In this document: positions 45,667 through 56,415 of the stretch, piece by piece
How positions within the stretch are numbered: the stretch's first letter is position 1
How the letters are laid out: each line of letters begins with the position of its first letter
Assembly (NCBI GenBank): GCA_032718475.1
Contig: JAUCBJ010008056.1
Coordinates: forward strand, 62,001 to 126,000
Source: Nemertoderma westbladi
Taxonomy: Eukaryota; Xenacoelomorpha; Nemertodermatida; Nemertodermatidae
Direction: 5' to 3'
Length of the DNA: 64,000 nt
Made by a program: the position numbers and the translations under genes
The notes under the pieces: generated by a model
The model's database searches: none
The model's input: only the letters and a program-made list of their open reading frames with translations
Told to the model about the DNA's origin: nothing

Positions 45667-45961
45667 TGGTATCCAGCTTTGGACTGGGGCCTCAATAACT
45701 GGGGTATACGGCCTACCCGAATGACATATAATAATATACTGCTGTACTGCTTGTGTGTGGCAGCAGCTTCAGAGTCTGTATAATACTGTACACCGCAGCA
45801 CCGGTACATTGGTACTAAACGGCCGCTGCGGCCCTTACATAATGGTGGTGGACCTGGCATATTAATTATAATTCTAATTTGTAATTCTTAACATATATAT
45901 TTGTGTTGCTTAATATAATGCAGTAAGGAAGGACGAATGAGATATTAAACCATTCACACCA
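45667..45961 (+). repeat. 3' LTR of element C
   Basis: GGAGGAAAAGGGG (45651-45663) is a clear polypurine tract. After it the LTR begins TGGTATCC (or 2 bp earlier, TGTGGT) and ends CACACCA. No full matching LTR exists at the left end. The same LTR is present on the minus strand at 56416-56710 and 60576-60870. Confidence 0.8.
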
Positions 45962-46063
45962 AACACCAGTAAATCAAAGAGAGGAAAAGGCCGGCACAGC
46001 ATTCTTAAAAATGCAGCTGCAATGCAGCATGCCGATCCTAGTAGTAGTAGTAGTAGTAGTAGT

Positions 46064-47105
46064 GACCAGACGCGTTTCACCGATCCCTACAGAGGTCGGA
46101 CGAGGTCCACTGATCCCCACAGAGGTCGGGCGCGGTCCAGCGATCACTACAGAGGTCGGATGCGCTTCACCGATCCCTACAGATGTCAGACGTGGTTCAC
46201 CGATCCCTGCAGAGGTCAGACGCGGTTCACCTATCCCTACAGAGGCCGAACTCGTTTCACCGATCCTTACAGAGGTCGGATGTGGTTCACCGATCCTTAC
46301 AGAGGTCGGACGCGGTTCACCGATCCCTACCGAGGCCGGATGCGGTTCACCGATCCCTACAGAGCCCGGATGCGTTTCATCAATCCCTACAGAGGTCGGA
46401 CGCGTTTCACCGATCCCTACAGAGGTCAGACGCGTTTAAACGACCCCTGCAGAGGCCGGACGCGGTTCACCAATCCCTACAGAGGCCGGACGCGGTTCAC
46501 CGATCCCTACAGACACCGGACGTGGTTTACCGATCCCTACAGAGGCCGGATGCGGTTCACCGATCCCTACAGAGGCTGGGCGTGGTTCACCGTTCCCTAC
46601 AGATGCCGGACGTGGTTCACCAATCCCTACAGAGGCCGGACGCGGTTCACCGATCCCTACAGACACCGGACGTGGTTTACCGATCCCTATAGAGGCCGGA
46701 CGCGGTTCACCAATCCCTACAGAGGCCGGACGCGGTTCACCGATCCCTACAGACACCGGACGTGGTTTACCGATCCCTACAGAGGCCGGATGCGGTTCAC
46801 CGATCCCTACCGAGGTCGGACGTGGTTCACTGATCCCTACCGAGGTCGGACATGGTTCACATATCCCCACCGAGGTCGGACGTGTCTCAGCGATCCCTAC
46901 CGAGGTCGAACGCAGTTCACCAATCCCTACAGATGCCGGACGTGGTTCACCGATCCATACAGAGGACGGACGCGGTTCAGCGATCCCTACAGACGTCGCA
47001 TGCGGTTCACTGATCCCTACAGAGGCCGGACGCGGTTCACCGATCCCGACAGACGCTGGACGCAGTTCACCGATCACGACAGAGGCCGGACGCGGTTCAT
47101 CATTA
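46064..47105 (+). repeat. 30-bp coding minisatellite of D3
   Basis: Same unit as in D1 and D2, again without length variation. It is preceded by the same start (CCAGACGCGTTTCACCG) that follows the (TAG)n at 38953. Confidence 0.92.
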
Positions 47106-47726
47106 CCCCCCGAGGTCCATCGTGGCTCAAGAATCAGAACAAAGCCAGGTCATGGTGCTAGTATCAGAACCAAGATTGGACAAGTTTCAGACTCTGTACC
47201 AATGGTGGATGCTAATCCCACCAACAATGTTGCCCACGCCCACACAATTTCCAAAACTAAAACTCCTATTGTATTTGATATAACAATTAATAACCCCCCG
47301 GACCAATCACACACCCCCATAACGATAGCCACATGCACACCTGCCAATATAGACATTGTGAATCAACCTCACTGGGACGGTTGTGAGCGGCAAGGTAATT
47401 CGACAGTGGGTGACTGTTCATATCTTCCACATTCTCCTACACTAGCTGCACAGAACACAGTTGTTGTTGAGGAGATCAGCGAAGAAGACAACAATGTCAC
47501 ATTCATTAGGACAGTAAGCAGTAACGTTGGCCCAGCTACCAACTTCTATCCAGACATTATTGAGGGAATCAATGATGAGACAGTGATACTTGCAGCAACA
47601 ACGCGACCAATTGCCAAAGGACTGGTTCTTCTACGAGACAACGACCCCGACTGGCGTTATTTTAACCTACGAGAGGAGCTCTCCACAGATATTGTAGACT
47701 CTTTTCTGTCAATATTATCTGTTTAA
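46064..47726 (+). pseudogene. D3: ORF1 of the D family, minisatellite plus unique tail
   Basis: About 35 minisatellite units (46064-47105) follow the (TAG)n of D2. The SPIPTEVGRV frame is broken once by TAA (46437-46439), then stays open through 47726. It leaves the repeats at about 47105 into a Ser/Thr/Asn-rich region (SLPPEVHRGSRIRTKPG), an acidic block (VVVEEISEEDNNVTFIRTV) and a C-terminus LREELSTDIVDSFLSILSV. This is the only place in the window where the end of the D ORF1 can be read, and it fixes the coding frame of the minisatellite. I recognise no known domain. The copy is cut near 47727 by element G. Confidence 0.65.
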
Positions 47727-47939
47727 AATACTGGTAATGGCTGTAGTAAGTTGACAGGTGTTGGCATTGATAATGTGCTCTACTGTTAGACTCCTGCTGT
47801 CTGGTGATTTACCTATTTTCAAGAGTTTTATTGCGTTGATCACAGTGACATTGGATATTGTGGGCACATGTTTGTCATTGCAGAGATTATCCAATTTCGT
47901 CTGCAAGGTTTGTTTGTCGGCGGCGTTGGTATTGTTCAA
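47715..47939 (-). pseudogene. Element G RT, inverted N-terminal part
   Basis: Encodes NVTVINAIKLLKIGKSPDS...LTVEHIINANTCQLTTAITSILN, the first conserved RT block of CR1/L2-type elements, on the strand opposite to the rest of the enzyme. Confidence 0.65.
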
Positions 47940-49085
47940 TGATCTTTGCGAATCAGTTAATCCATACGTGTGTAGACTTCTCCTCGATTACTATGGACGG
48001 AGCATTATCTACCTAAAATTCGGCTCTAGAGTGGACAGAGAGAGCACATGCAAGGGGAACGGGGTGAAACAGGGTTCCCTGATATCTCCTCTTCTCTTTA
48101 ACTTCTTTACAAAGAACGCATTCTCCATTATGAATACCATTGGAATGGGGCACAAAGTCCATACCACAAACATGGGGTGCTCTTCTTTTGCTGACGACAT
48201 ACTACTGATGGGAGGATCCGCAGCTTCCATACAACACTTGGCTAATGTCATATGCGACGAGCTAAAGAAAATCAATCTCTCAATTGACCCCAAAAATATA
48301 TTCTGGATTGCATGCCATGAACATAATTCCAAAAATATACCAAACTTCCTCCACATCAACAATGTCATATACAGCCAATCTAAACACATCACCTATCTTG
48401 GAGTCGCCATCAACAAGGAGCCATCCCACCTCTCAGACATCATTCAAACAATCAACAAATATTCAGGTATCTTCCATAGTAAAGGCTGGACAACGCACCA
48501 TTTCCCGTTGGAAATAGTCGCTGGAAAACTCTGGCTCTTCCAGCAATCATATATCGGATCGTGTATTCGATTGGAAGCTTTAGTGAAACTAAACTGGATC
48601 GCATCGAAACGGCGTATAGAGTCAGCCTTAGGAGTATTCTACACGTGGGATGCTACATCAGCAACGACACGCTTTATTATGCTATGGGTCTGAGGCCCTT
48701 AATTTTAGATGCATACAGGGAATGTACCAGCAAGCTGTTTCGTATTGCGCAGATACCGCACCCGAAACTCGCATGCTCCCTAAAAATAGCATTACTCAGG
48801 AATTACATTCGTGGGAACAAGTACAGTGGCCTTGGACACCTTTACGAGTCTGCTAGATCACACTACAGCCTCCCGGAACTACCATCCTTACTGTTTCATC
48901 GATACTCTACCAAGAGCATTCTATCTAGACTGGTGCGCTTGACCCCATCCCGTCAAAGTATCCTGGATGCAAACTTCCTACACGAGTGCTACGGTACCTG
49001 GGGTCGTACATTCAGCCAAAAGCACAATACTATTTTAAACTACTTCTCTATCGAACCCGACTTGCCTCATTTCACGGCGAACTGA
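47758..49085 (+). pseudogene. Element G RT, plus-strand part with frameshift
   Basis: The first frame (to 48693) holds LLDYYGRSIIYLKFG, the motif B block and FADD. Near 48555-48600 coding moves to the frame running 48561-49085 (TAYRVSLRSILHVGCYISNDTLYYAMGLRPL and on to YFSIEPDLPHFTAN). The real left limit of homologous sequence is about 47930; the first 55 codons are antisense to the inverted part. Both active-site Asp of motif C are present but the enzyme is broken. Confidence 0.7.
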
Positions 49086-49596
49086 CCCAGCCACTACTGC
49101 CTACACAGTTCACATTATAATCTGTTGTATATTACAAATATTCGACATGTGTTGTTTTCTTTTCGTGCCTTGTACATAACTATATTATTACTCGATATTT
49201 TGCACGATTTTATTCAGGTACTCGTTCAACCTTTTACTTGTGAAGTGCAATCTTATCATTTTAGTGTAATATCATTTTATATGATTAATTAATAATAATG
49301 AACAATGAAGAATAACTGGAGTGTAACTGGTGAAATATCACCGGAGACACCTTTTTTAAACGCTTATAGCTAAAGAATGAAAGTGAAAATAAAAATTCTG
49401 GCTCACCCAGCAAGGAGGAGGGAGGTGAAACTGACTCTGTTTCAAATTTTATGAAATCTCATTAAGAATTCAAAAGGTGACAACTATATGATCAATCACT
49501 AAAAATTAATTTTTTTATTATTAGCTTTCGATAGCTCTCTCTACTTTTTCAAATAAGCAATTTAATTTAATAAGGATTTGTCATGAAGACACTGCC
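49086..49596. other. AT-rich spacer with a dispersed repeat
   Basis: No gene. The 49345-49480 part (ACACCTTTTTTAAACGCTTAT...TTTCAAATTTTATGAA) resembles 52757-52890 in the same orientation at roughly 65-70% by eye, so it is an old dispersed repeat. Confidence 0.6.
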
Positions 49597-50640
49597 ATGA
49601 AGTACAATGACATTGGAAATGGATGGACGTTAGTAACAAGCTCAGCAGTAAGAAACTCGGCCAATGCATCAATTGGTGGAGTAGGAATTCTGCTAAGCCC
49701 ATTTGCACTTAAGACCCTAAACAACATCGAATCTATAAATTCCAGGGTTATGATCGCAACATTTGATGGGAATCCCAAGACAACAGTTATATGTTGCTAC
49801 AGTCCAACCAATGCATCAGAGCCAGAACAAGCAGTCAAGTTTTATGAAGAACTGACTGGATTTATTAAGGACATCCCGAAACACAATGTTAAAGTCATTG
49901 CTGGTGACCTGAATGCGCAAATTGGCCCAGAAGACATCAAGGGTTACACCTATAACACCAGTTCTAACAGAAATGGGTACTTACTTTTAGACCTAATGGA
50001 AGAATGTGAATTGATACCAACAAACAACACATTCGAAAAGAGTAAGGGGAAGCTATGGACCTATCAATACCCTAATGGAACCAAAGCACAACTGGATTAC
50101 ATCCTTATAAACAAAAAGTGGAGAAATAGCATCAACTGCGAGGCATACAGCTCGTTCAACCTAATTGGTTCGGACCTCAGAATTGTGACTGCAGAGATCA
50201 GACTCAGTTTGAGAGCCAGCAAACCCAGGACAAGCAAGCAAATCAACTATGACTGGGAGAAACTCAGAACTGACAATGCTGAAAAGGATGCTTATACAGT
50301 AGAAGTTCAAAACCGCTTTGAAGCACTTCAGTCAATGGATGAAGACCAATCCACCGATTCAATATACCAGAATATAATAACAGCCCACAAGGAATCAGCT
50401 AAGAAGCATATCCCCCAGAAACCTAAACAAAAACAGTATGTGCCATGGCAAAACTCTGAGGTTACTTGTAAGAGAGAAGATCTTAAGATAGCCTACAAAG
50501 TTAAAACCGAACAACCAACAACCGAAAACATTAACAAGGTTGAGAAAGCTAAGGACGATCTTAAATTGGCCTACAACATCAGCCAGGAAAAGTACATACA
50601 GGATAAAACTGAAGCAATTACAACTGCTCACATACAGTAA
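49597..50640 (+). pseudogene. Element E endonuclease domain
   Basis: Endonuclease/exonuclease/phosphatase fold motifs are visible: ASIGGVGILLS, VIAGDLNAQIG (GDxN), AQLDYILI and GSDLRIVTAE. In the last motif the catalytic His of SDH is Leu. The N-terminal catalytic Asn/Glu region is absent because of 5' truncation. Known role in this class: nicking target DNA. This copy is inactive. Confidence 0.85.
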
Positions 50641-52174
50641 CAATCAAGACTTACCTGGCAAACTGTAAATGAGGTATCTGGTCGGAAAAATTGTGTAAAG
50701 GGGCGCCTCAAAGCCGATAGTCCTGAAGAACGTGTTGGGAAGTGGAAAAATCACTTCAGCAACTTGCTTGGGCAGCCACCAAACATCGAGGTCAGCCCTA
50801 CAAGGAAAATATATGACAAGACACTACCTATAGAAACAGGGGACTTCACACCTGCCGAACTCCAAAGAAGCATTAAAAGCATGTCCAATAATAAAGCGAG
50901 TGGATTAGATGATATCCCAGCGGAGGTATGGAAAACCGGAGTGCTAAATAGACCATTATTGAATGTTTGCAACCGGATGTTAAAAGGGGAAAAGCCACCA
51001 CCAATTTGGACAAAAGGTCAACTAAAGCCTCTCCCCAAGAAAGGAGACCTCGGCATACCAACAAACTATCGTGGGTTCTGTCTGCTTGTGGTAGCTGCCA
51101 AAATGTACAATAAAATGATTCTATATAGGATTAGGCCTCACATAGAGAAACTACTGCGTAAGAGCCAAAACGGATTTCGACCAAGTAGATCAACAATAGC
51201 TCAGATACTTGCACTACGGAGACTGATTGAAGGAATTAAGTCAAAGAATCTCCCCGCAGTCATGACTTTTGTGGACTTCAAGAAGGCATTCGACATAGAG
51301 GCAAATGCTTGAAATCCTAAGAGCTTATGGAATACCAGAAGTAATTGTTGCTGGCATTGGATTGTTATATTGTGACACAGAAGCGCAGGTACTCTCACTA
51401 GATGGTGAAACTGAGTTTTTCTCAATCCTGGCTGGCATACTGCAAGGTGACACATTAGCACCATTACTATTTGTAATTGTGCTGGATTACGCAATGAGGA
51501 CGGCCACAAAGGGTGAAGATCTGGGATTCACACTTCAAGAACGCAGAAGTAGTAGATATCCGGCAACTACAGTCACAGACACCGACTTTGCGGATGAAAT
51601 CGCCCTGCTCTCTAATGCGCTAGCAGATGCACAGCTTCTACTAAATAAAGTGGAGAGGGCTGCTAAGGAGGTTGGATTGCATATAAATGCTACCAAGACC
51701 GAATTCATGACCTTTAATATTGATGGAAACTTGACAACCATTGATAATAATCAACTAAGGAAGGTCGATGACTTCCAGTACCTTGGATCATGGATAGAGA
51801 GTAGCAAAAAGGACATAGAAGTTAGGAAAGCAAAGGCTTGGGTAGCTCTATCAAAAATGGATACCATCTGGAAATCAGATCTCTCCAGGCACCTGAAGAC
51901 CAAGTTCTTTCGAGCCACAGTGGAAAGTGTATTTTTACACGGGGGTGAGACCTGGACACTGACTAAATCACTTGAACAACGAATTGATGGTTGCTACACA
52001 AGACTACTAAGGGCAGCCCTAAACATCAGCTGGAGACAACACATGACAAACGCCGAGCTTTATGGTACAATACCACCTGTATCAACCACCCTCCGTGAAC
52101 GCAGATGGCTCTTAATTCGCAGATTCTTAAAACGCAGATGGATCTTAATTCAGTGGGCACTGCTGGCGAAGTAA
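50641..52174 (+). pseudogene. Element E reverse transcriptase
   Basis: Continues in phase after the TAA. Contains SGLDDIPAEVWKTG, FVDFKKAFD (motif A), ILQGDTLAPLLF (motif B) and DFADEIALLS, where the second catalytic Asp is Glu. An indel near 51295 moves the frame to 51305-52174, and another near 52140 moves the C-terminus (LLLWQPTHGTRSRGRPAITY) again. The final residues TVRVRST abut the TAG tail. Confidence 0.85.
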
Positions 52175-52413
52175 AGACGAGGTCATACCAGATCTACTTC
52201 TCTGGCAACCAACTCATGGAACGCGTAGTCGTGGACGACCTGCCATAACATATATAGATCGACTTGAAAGGGATACTGAACTTGGGAGAAACGAAATTGC
52301 GACAACTATGGAGAATCGGGAAGCCTGGAAGGATCTCATTTCCACTGTCCGAGTTCGCTCGACCTAGTAGTAGTAATATTCTAGAATTATTGCACTACAA
52401 ATCAAAAAAATAA

Positions 52414-52523
52414 TTACGGCCCATTACGAGTCTTTATCAAATACAGAATTGCTCTCACTCACATCAGCACCAGTTTCATCATCAACATTTCAGTATTTGA
52501 TAAAGACCCGTAATGGGCCGCAA
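52414..52523. mobile_element. Hairpin MITE-like element, 31-bp inverted repeats
   Basis: Arms 52414-52444 and 52493-52523 are complementary with two mismatches (TTACGGCCCATTACG...). The total length is 110 bp. No clear target duplication. Non-coding. Confidence 0.75.
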
Positions 52524-52589
52524 TATAATATAGCTTTCTTTAGTTGACAGTTGTTATTCGCAGTGGCGGTTCCTTTGGCTACATATATA

Positions 52590-52972
52590 TATACACCATG
52601 TCCCGTAATATAGTGTCATATTGTGTATTTATTAAATAGAATAAATGGCCTGCAGTGAACAATAATTCTTGCAATCTTTGAGTGCGTATTTCTCAGCTGT
52701 TTCTCAACGAAATTCAGACATTGTTACATATTGAAGAATGGCCACGATACGGAGGGTGCGAAAATACACTTTTTTAAAACGCTTATGAATAAAATTTAAA
52801 GGTGAAATCGAAAATTCCGGCTTCATGGTAACAACCACGGTAAATGGAACTAGTTGTGTTTCAAATTTCAAGCAATATGATAAAGATTTGTAGAACAATT
52901 TGGGGGGGGGGGGGGGGGGGGGGGGGTCCGTGTCATGAGAATATGACACGATATTACGGGTCATGGTGTATA
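52590..52972. mobile_element. MITE-like element with 33-bp inverted repeats and G25
   Basis: Arms 52590-52622 and 52940-52972 are complementary with two mismatches (TATACACCATG...). TA steps flank both ends, which fits a TA-targeting (Tc1/mariner-type) MITE. The interior includes a G25 run (52902-52926) and the segment resembling 49345-49480. Confidence 0.7.
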
Positions 52973-54559
52973 TTATGTACAGTATATATGAGTAGCTAGT
53001 TAATACTGCGGCGTTGTTGACCATCATGAGATTAAAAGCCAACATAATTAAAATTTGGAAATCAAAGTGTGTTAAGTAAATGTTTTTGTAAGTGTTTAGA
53101 TTAATTTAATTTAGATTTGCTTTGAGCGGAAATTTAGTAGTATTCCAATTGATAATGAAAACAATTTACATAAATTCATTTTTAATAGTGAAACTTCACC
53201 CTTCGTATCGTCCGCGCCATTCACATTTTCCGCAATTTTTTAATGGTAATTATGTAATAATTTTCTAATATTAATAGTCTATATGTTACAGGTGCGTGTA
53301 ACATCTAACCTATATAATCAGGATCCACCAGATGAAGAGATCTGCGCCACAATAGCCGACAACCATAAAGACCCCAACAACGATCTACACTACATATTGG
53401 AATGCCCTGATGCTGGGTTAAGTGGAACCCACATTATCCTTGGACATACCATAGACTTTGATTTGTGTGAGGTGAAAGCATGGGGGAACATGGTCGCGGT
53501 GGTTGCGGGATGAGCTAGAACTCTACTAAATAACTTAATTATGGACTTAAAATCATTGTGGTGGGAAGTCGTCTTTAATAATCATAGGAAACTGTCGTTG
53601 CACTCTGGGGACAGACCCCCCCCCCCCCCCCCCCCCCTTCACTAAACAAACCCATAATTCAGATTCAAGTTCATGTCTCTCTCAAGGTAATAAATGTACT
53701 ATGTGCATAATGTAATATAACAGTACATTAGTAAGGCTAAAAATAGAGAAATTAAACGAAGAAATGTATGATAATAATAGGATACTAATGTTATTTAGTT
53801 TGAACATATCACGGAATACTGAATATACATGGAAGGACAATTGTATAATACGCAATAAATCATACCTAATAATGTATAATATGCAATAAATCATACCTAA
53901 TAATGTATAATACGCAATAAATTGTACGCGGATTCAATTCCCTACACTACCCACCGAAAATGGGACTAGTGGCATTTACCAATTATAGATGGCGAGGTGA
54001 TATTACCAATAATAATGTCACCTCACAACCAACTAAGTTGATACACGCCGCCAGCCACAGGGGAAGTTGATAGGTCAAACCATCTTAGAGCGACAAAGGC
54101 TAGCACGTGGGGATAGTGGCAACAGGGAGTGGCGAGGTGACAATTAATCAGGTTAAGCCAATGATGGGTGGGGAAAACACATTGGAAGTGATTAGAGCGC
54201 ATCTACTGGACAGGCCACTCAGTAGAGTAGAGGTGATTAATATGTGTTAATAATATAACCGTTGCACTTATTGATTCTGCTTCAGTTGGATTCTATACAG
54301 TTGTGAGACCGGAACAGTTTTTAACCGTCGTCATTACCGTGCTATTATATTCTGACTGTGATATTATTATGTTCTGTGATCACAACAACTGACAGTAAAA
54401 ACTCAGTTATTTCAACGGCCTACAGCTTTACCTACGGACGCGGCGACGCGTATAACACACACCAGTCGGGATCTATACTGCCAACTCCTACAGTTAAACA
54501 ACAGTTAAAAACTACCAACATCCAACTGAAGATAAACTGTTACGACACACGACACCAAC
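52973..54559. other. AT-rich spacer, no recognised gene
   Basis: Contains a C22 run (53616-53637), a 31-bp tandem repeat of about 2.5 copies (53845-53925, unit ATAATACGCAATAAATCATA plus 11 bases) and a 12-bp inverted repeat GAGGTGATATTA/TAATGTCACCTC near 53992-54024. The 76-codon frame 53283-53513 includes HYILECP, a pattern seen in C-termini of some retroelements, but nothing else supports it. The stretch 54150-54559 could be the LTR or leader of the gag-like ORF that follows. Confidence 0.55.
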
Positions 54560-55679
54560 ATGAGCAAACAACGAACGCCCCAGGGCTCAGAAAGGGGTGC
54601 AAGTCTGCCGCAAACCCTGAGCGATAGAGACGAAACGATTCGGGAAGCAGCGACGAGGCGGTACCAGCCCGCCAAACCGGATCCGCCAACGAGGGACACT
54701 CTGGACGTTGAGGAGGATGGCGTGCGAGTACGAGGAGGAGAGGAGAGCGAACGAGGTACCGAAGTCGCCGGTCAACCAGTTGGCCGAGGGCGGCGAACAG
54801 CCCACTGGTGGGGCTGATGGTACGGCGCCGGATGAGGAGGGAAGGCCAAGTCCAGGAGGAAGATCGGCTACGACGAGGGTACAACACCACCAAGAAGTTG
54901 TTGAAGGACACTAGAGAGGGAAGAAAAGGTAGACCAGCCCAAGTTGTACCGGAAGCTAGGTGAGTGCAACTAACATTTTCGCTACCTAGTTCGATTTGGG
55001 AAGGGGGAACTAGCAAGTGAGAGGGCAAGGGTGGTCGCCACTGAACTGTTCGAATTGTGGCAATCCGAGGTGGTGGAGGATAGTGTGGTGTACATAGGCC
55101 CTATCTAGTAGATGCGAGGGGGATTAAGTTAGTGGGATGGGCAGACCCGCATGACACCAAACCCGAGGTTAACCCCGAAGATTCGGTGTCGTCGGTTAGC
55201 AGGAACGCTAGTAGGAATGGGAAAATTAGTAGGACGAGCAGGCGACGGGAGTCCGTCGCAACCGAAAAGTCCACTACATCCCCCGCAAAAGCAAGAAGGG
55301 TGTTGTGAGATAAATCTGGCGTGTCAACTAGACATTGTCAGGCTGGATCAAAAGAAACTAGAGAGACAGCTGGATGAGGGGACTGCGCTACTATAAAGGG
55401 AAAGGGAGCTAGCGAGAGAGTGTAAAGAGAGGGCCGATAGGGTGGCAAGAAACTATAGAGAGCGGGAGGAGAGAGAAATGAGTGAGCACAAAGAGCGAGA
55501 GACGAGGGAAGAGAACGAGCGCAAAGAGCGAGAGGCAAGGGAAGAGAACGAGCGCAGAGAGCAGGGAGCGCGGAAAGCTGAGAGGATTGAGAGAGAAGAG
55601 GACGAGCGCAGAGAGCAGGATGCGAGGAAAGCTGAGAGGATTGAGAGAGAAGAGAACGTGCGCAAAGAGCGGGACTACT
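54560..55679 (+). pseudogene. Element H: gag-like coiled-coil ORF, broken
   Basis: Starts ATG 54560 (MSKQRTPQGSERG). It changes frame near 54700-54820 and is open again from about 55151 to 55679 with one TAA at 55394-55396. The last 120 codons are almost pure Glu/Arg/Lys coiled coil with REENERKERE and KAERIEREE repeats, like the coiled-coil N-terminal Gag segments of elements A and B. No capsid, zinc or pol domains follow because the D4 tail begins at 55674. Confidence 0.5.
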
Positions 55680-56415
55680 AGGATCGGCATGCTGCATTGC
55701 AGCTGCATTTTTAAGAATGCTGTGCCGGCTTATCGACAAAATTGCACCACCAGAACTCCCTATCACCCATGACATTTACTAGATCATCCGCATATTCAAG
55801 GCCAGTGTCCTTTAAGATGCGTCTCAAGAAAGTCATGGGCTGTCCACCATGCTTATTCACTCCATGAGGCTGCCAAAGTACAAGATTATGCACTGGCTGG
55901 TCCTCATGGCAAAAGCAATGTCCTGCAAAGCAGAGGCGATTTTGTTCTAGTGTCAAGCTGGGGGGAACCAATGAGACACCTCCAATGTTATATAGTGTCC
56001 GGTTGGAGATGTGTGCATTGTACTTGACACAATGAACCCGGCGTAGCATTCTTGTGAATGTGCCATCCAGAGATTTGGTGTCCTCAGCAGTTAGAGCCCA
56101 GCATGGACTCCCATAGAGGAGTACTGGAACTACTGCTGCTCTAAATAATCGGACCTTAAGTTTCCGATTAATTCTCAGTGACTTCCAAATCCTGGAAAGC
56201 CTATTCAAGGCTGCCCATGCATTTCCCTTACGTATTCGAAGGTCCTCACTTGACTTCAGGATCCATGATCCCAGGTAAGAGAAGTCATCTACATGCTCAA
56301 TCATACCATCTTTTGAGCTTAGGCTCACCCGATCAGAGACTTGCTGAGGACTTTCAAAGTTAACTGTCAAAATTTTGGTCTTTCTGGAGTTAATAAAAAG
56401 ACCAACACTAGAAGC
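55674..56415 (-). mobile_element. D4: RT tail of the D family, minus strand
   Basis: Begins (plus orientation) ACTACTAGGATCGGCATGC, the complement of the GATCC(TAG)n end of D. The minus-strand ORF 56370-55711 (219 codons) has the intact C-terminal RT region, SYLGSWILKS, VLLYGSPCWALTAEDTKSLDG, FAGHCFCHEDQPVHNLVLW, and ends KPAQHS just before the tail. It lacks the TGA and the replaced segment of D1/D2. It is cut at 56415 by element C. A duplicate lies at 59834-60575. Confidence 0.85.

Larger units (their letters stand above)
40813..45961 (+). mobile_element. Element C: Gypsy-type retrotransposon with fold-back left end
   Basis: A 5149-bp insertion flanked by AACAC on both sides (40808-40812 and 45962-45966). 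The uninterrupted target is visible in D1 near 38855. The right end is a normal LTR of about 295 bp preceded by a polypurine tract. The left end lacks an LTR and instead carries a 30-bp inverted copy of the LTR 3' terminus, a 9-nt loop, that terminus itself, and a primer-site-like TGGCGCAGTCGTG. It carries one gag-pol ORF with one nonsense codon. Confidence 0.9.
38953..46063 (+). mobile_element. D2: second D unit, split by element C
   Basis: Starts inside the minisatellite directly after the (TAG)n of D1. It has about 38 units to about 40095, the same RT tail with the same TGA and the same replaced 3' segment as D1, then is interrupted at 40812 by element C. It resumes at 45962 and ends in (TAG)n (46039-46063). 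Shared lesions show D1 and D2 arose by duplication rather than as independent insertions. Confidence 0.8.
47715..49290 (+). mobile_element. Element G: CR1/L2-like RT fragment with inverted 5' part
   Basis: The plus-strand part (about 47930-49085) carries RT motifs from KQGSLISPLLFN (motif B) and SSFADDILLMG (motif C) to the thumb and C-terminal region. The part that should precede it (N-terminal RT motif AIKLLKIGKSPDS...LTVEHI) lies on the minus strand at 47715-47939, directly adjacent. The sequence between the two parts, including motif A, is missing. This is the classic product of twin priming. The AT-rich tract after 49085 would be its 3' end. Confidence 0.75.
49597..52376 (+). mobile_element. 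Element E: endonuclease/RT non-LTR retrotransposon, dead, (TAG)n end
   Basis: Encodes an APE-like endonuclease and RT in one former ORF now split by TAA (50638-50640) and frame changes near 51295 and 52140. It is 5' truncated: the first part of the endonuclease is missing. The protein ends at TAG and the DNA ends (TAG)3TAA at 52365-52376. The C-terminal half is homologous to the RT tail of D (VDDFQYLGSWIESS; KAWVALSKMDTIWKS), so D and E are one clade. Confidence 0.85.

Noticed and set aside
40813-45961. Element C as a Ginger-type DNA transposon because of its inverted ends
   Set aside because: It has gag, protease, RT and RNase H, a real LTR with polypurine tract on the right, and a primer-site-like sequence on the left.
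53283-53513. 76-codon ORF with HYILECP as a gene
   Set aside because: One short pattern is not enough; the flanks are AT-rich repeats.
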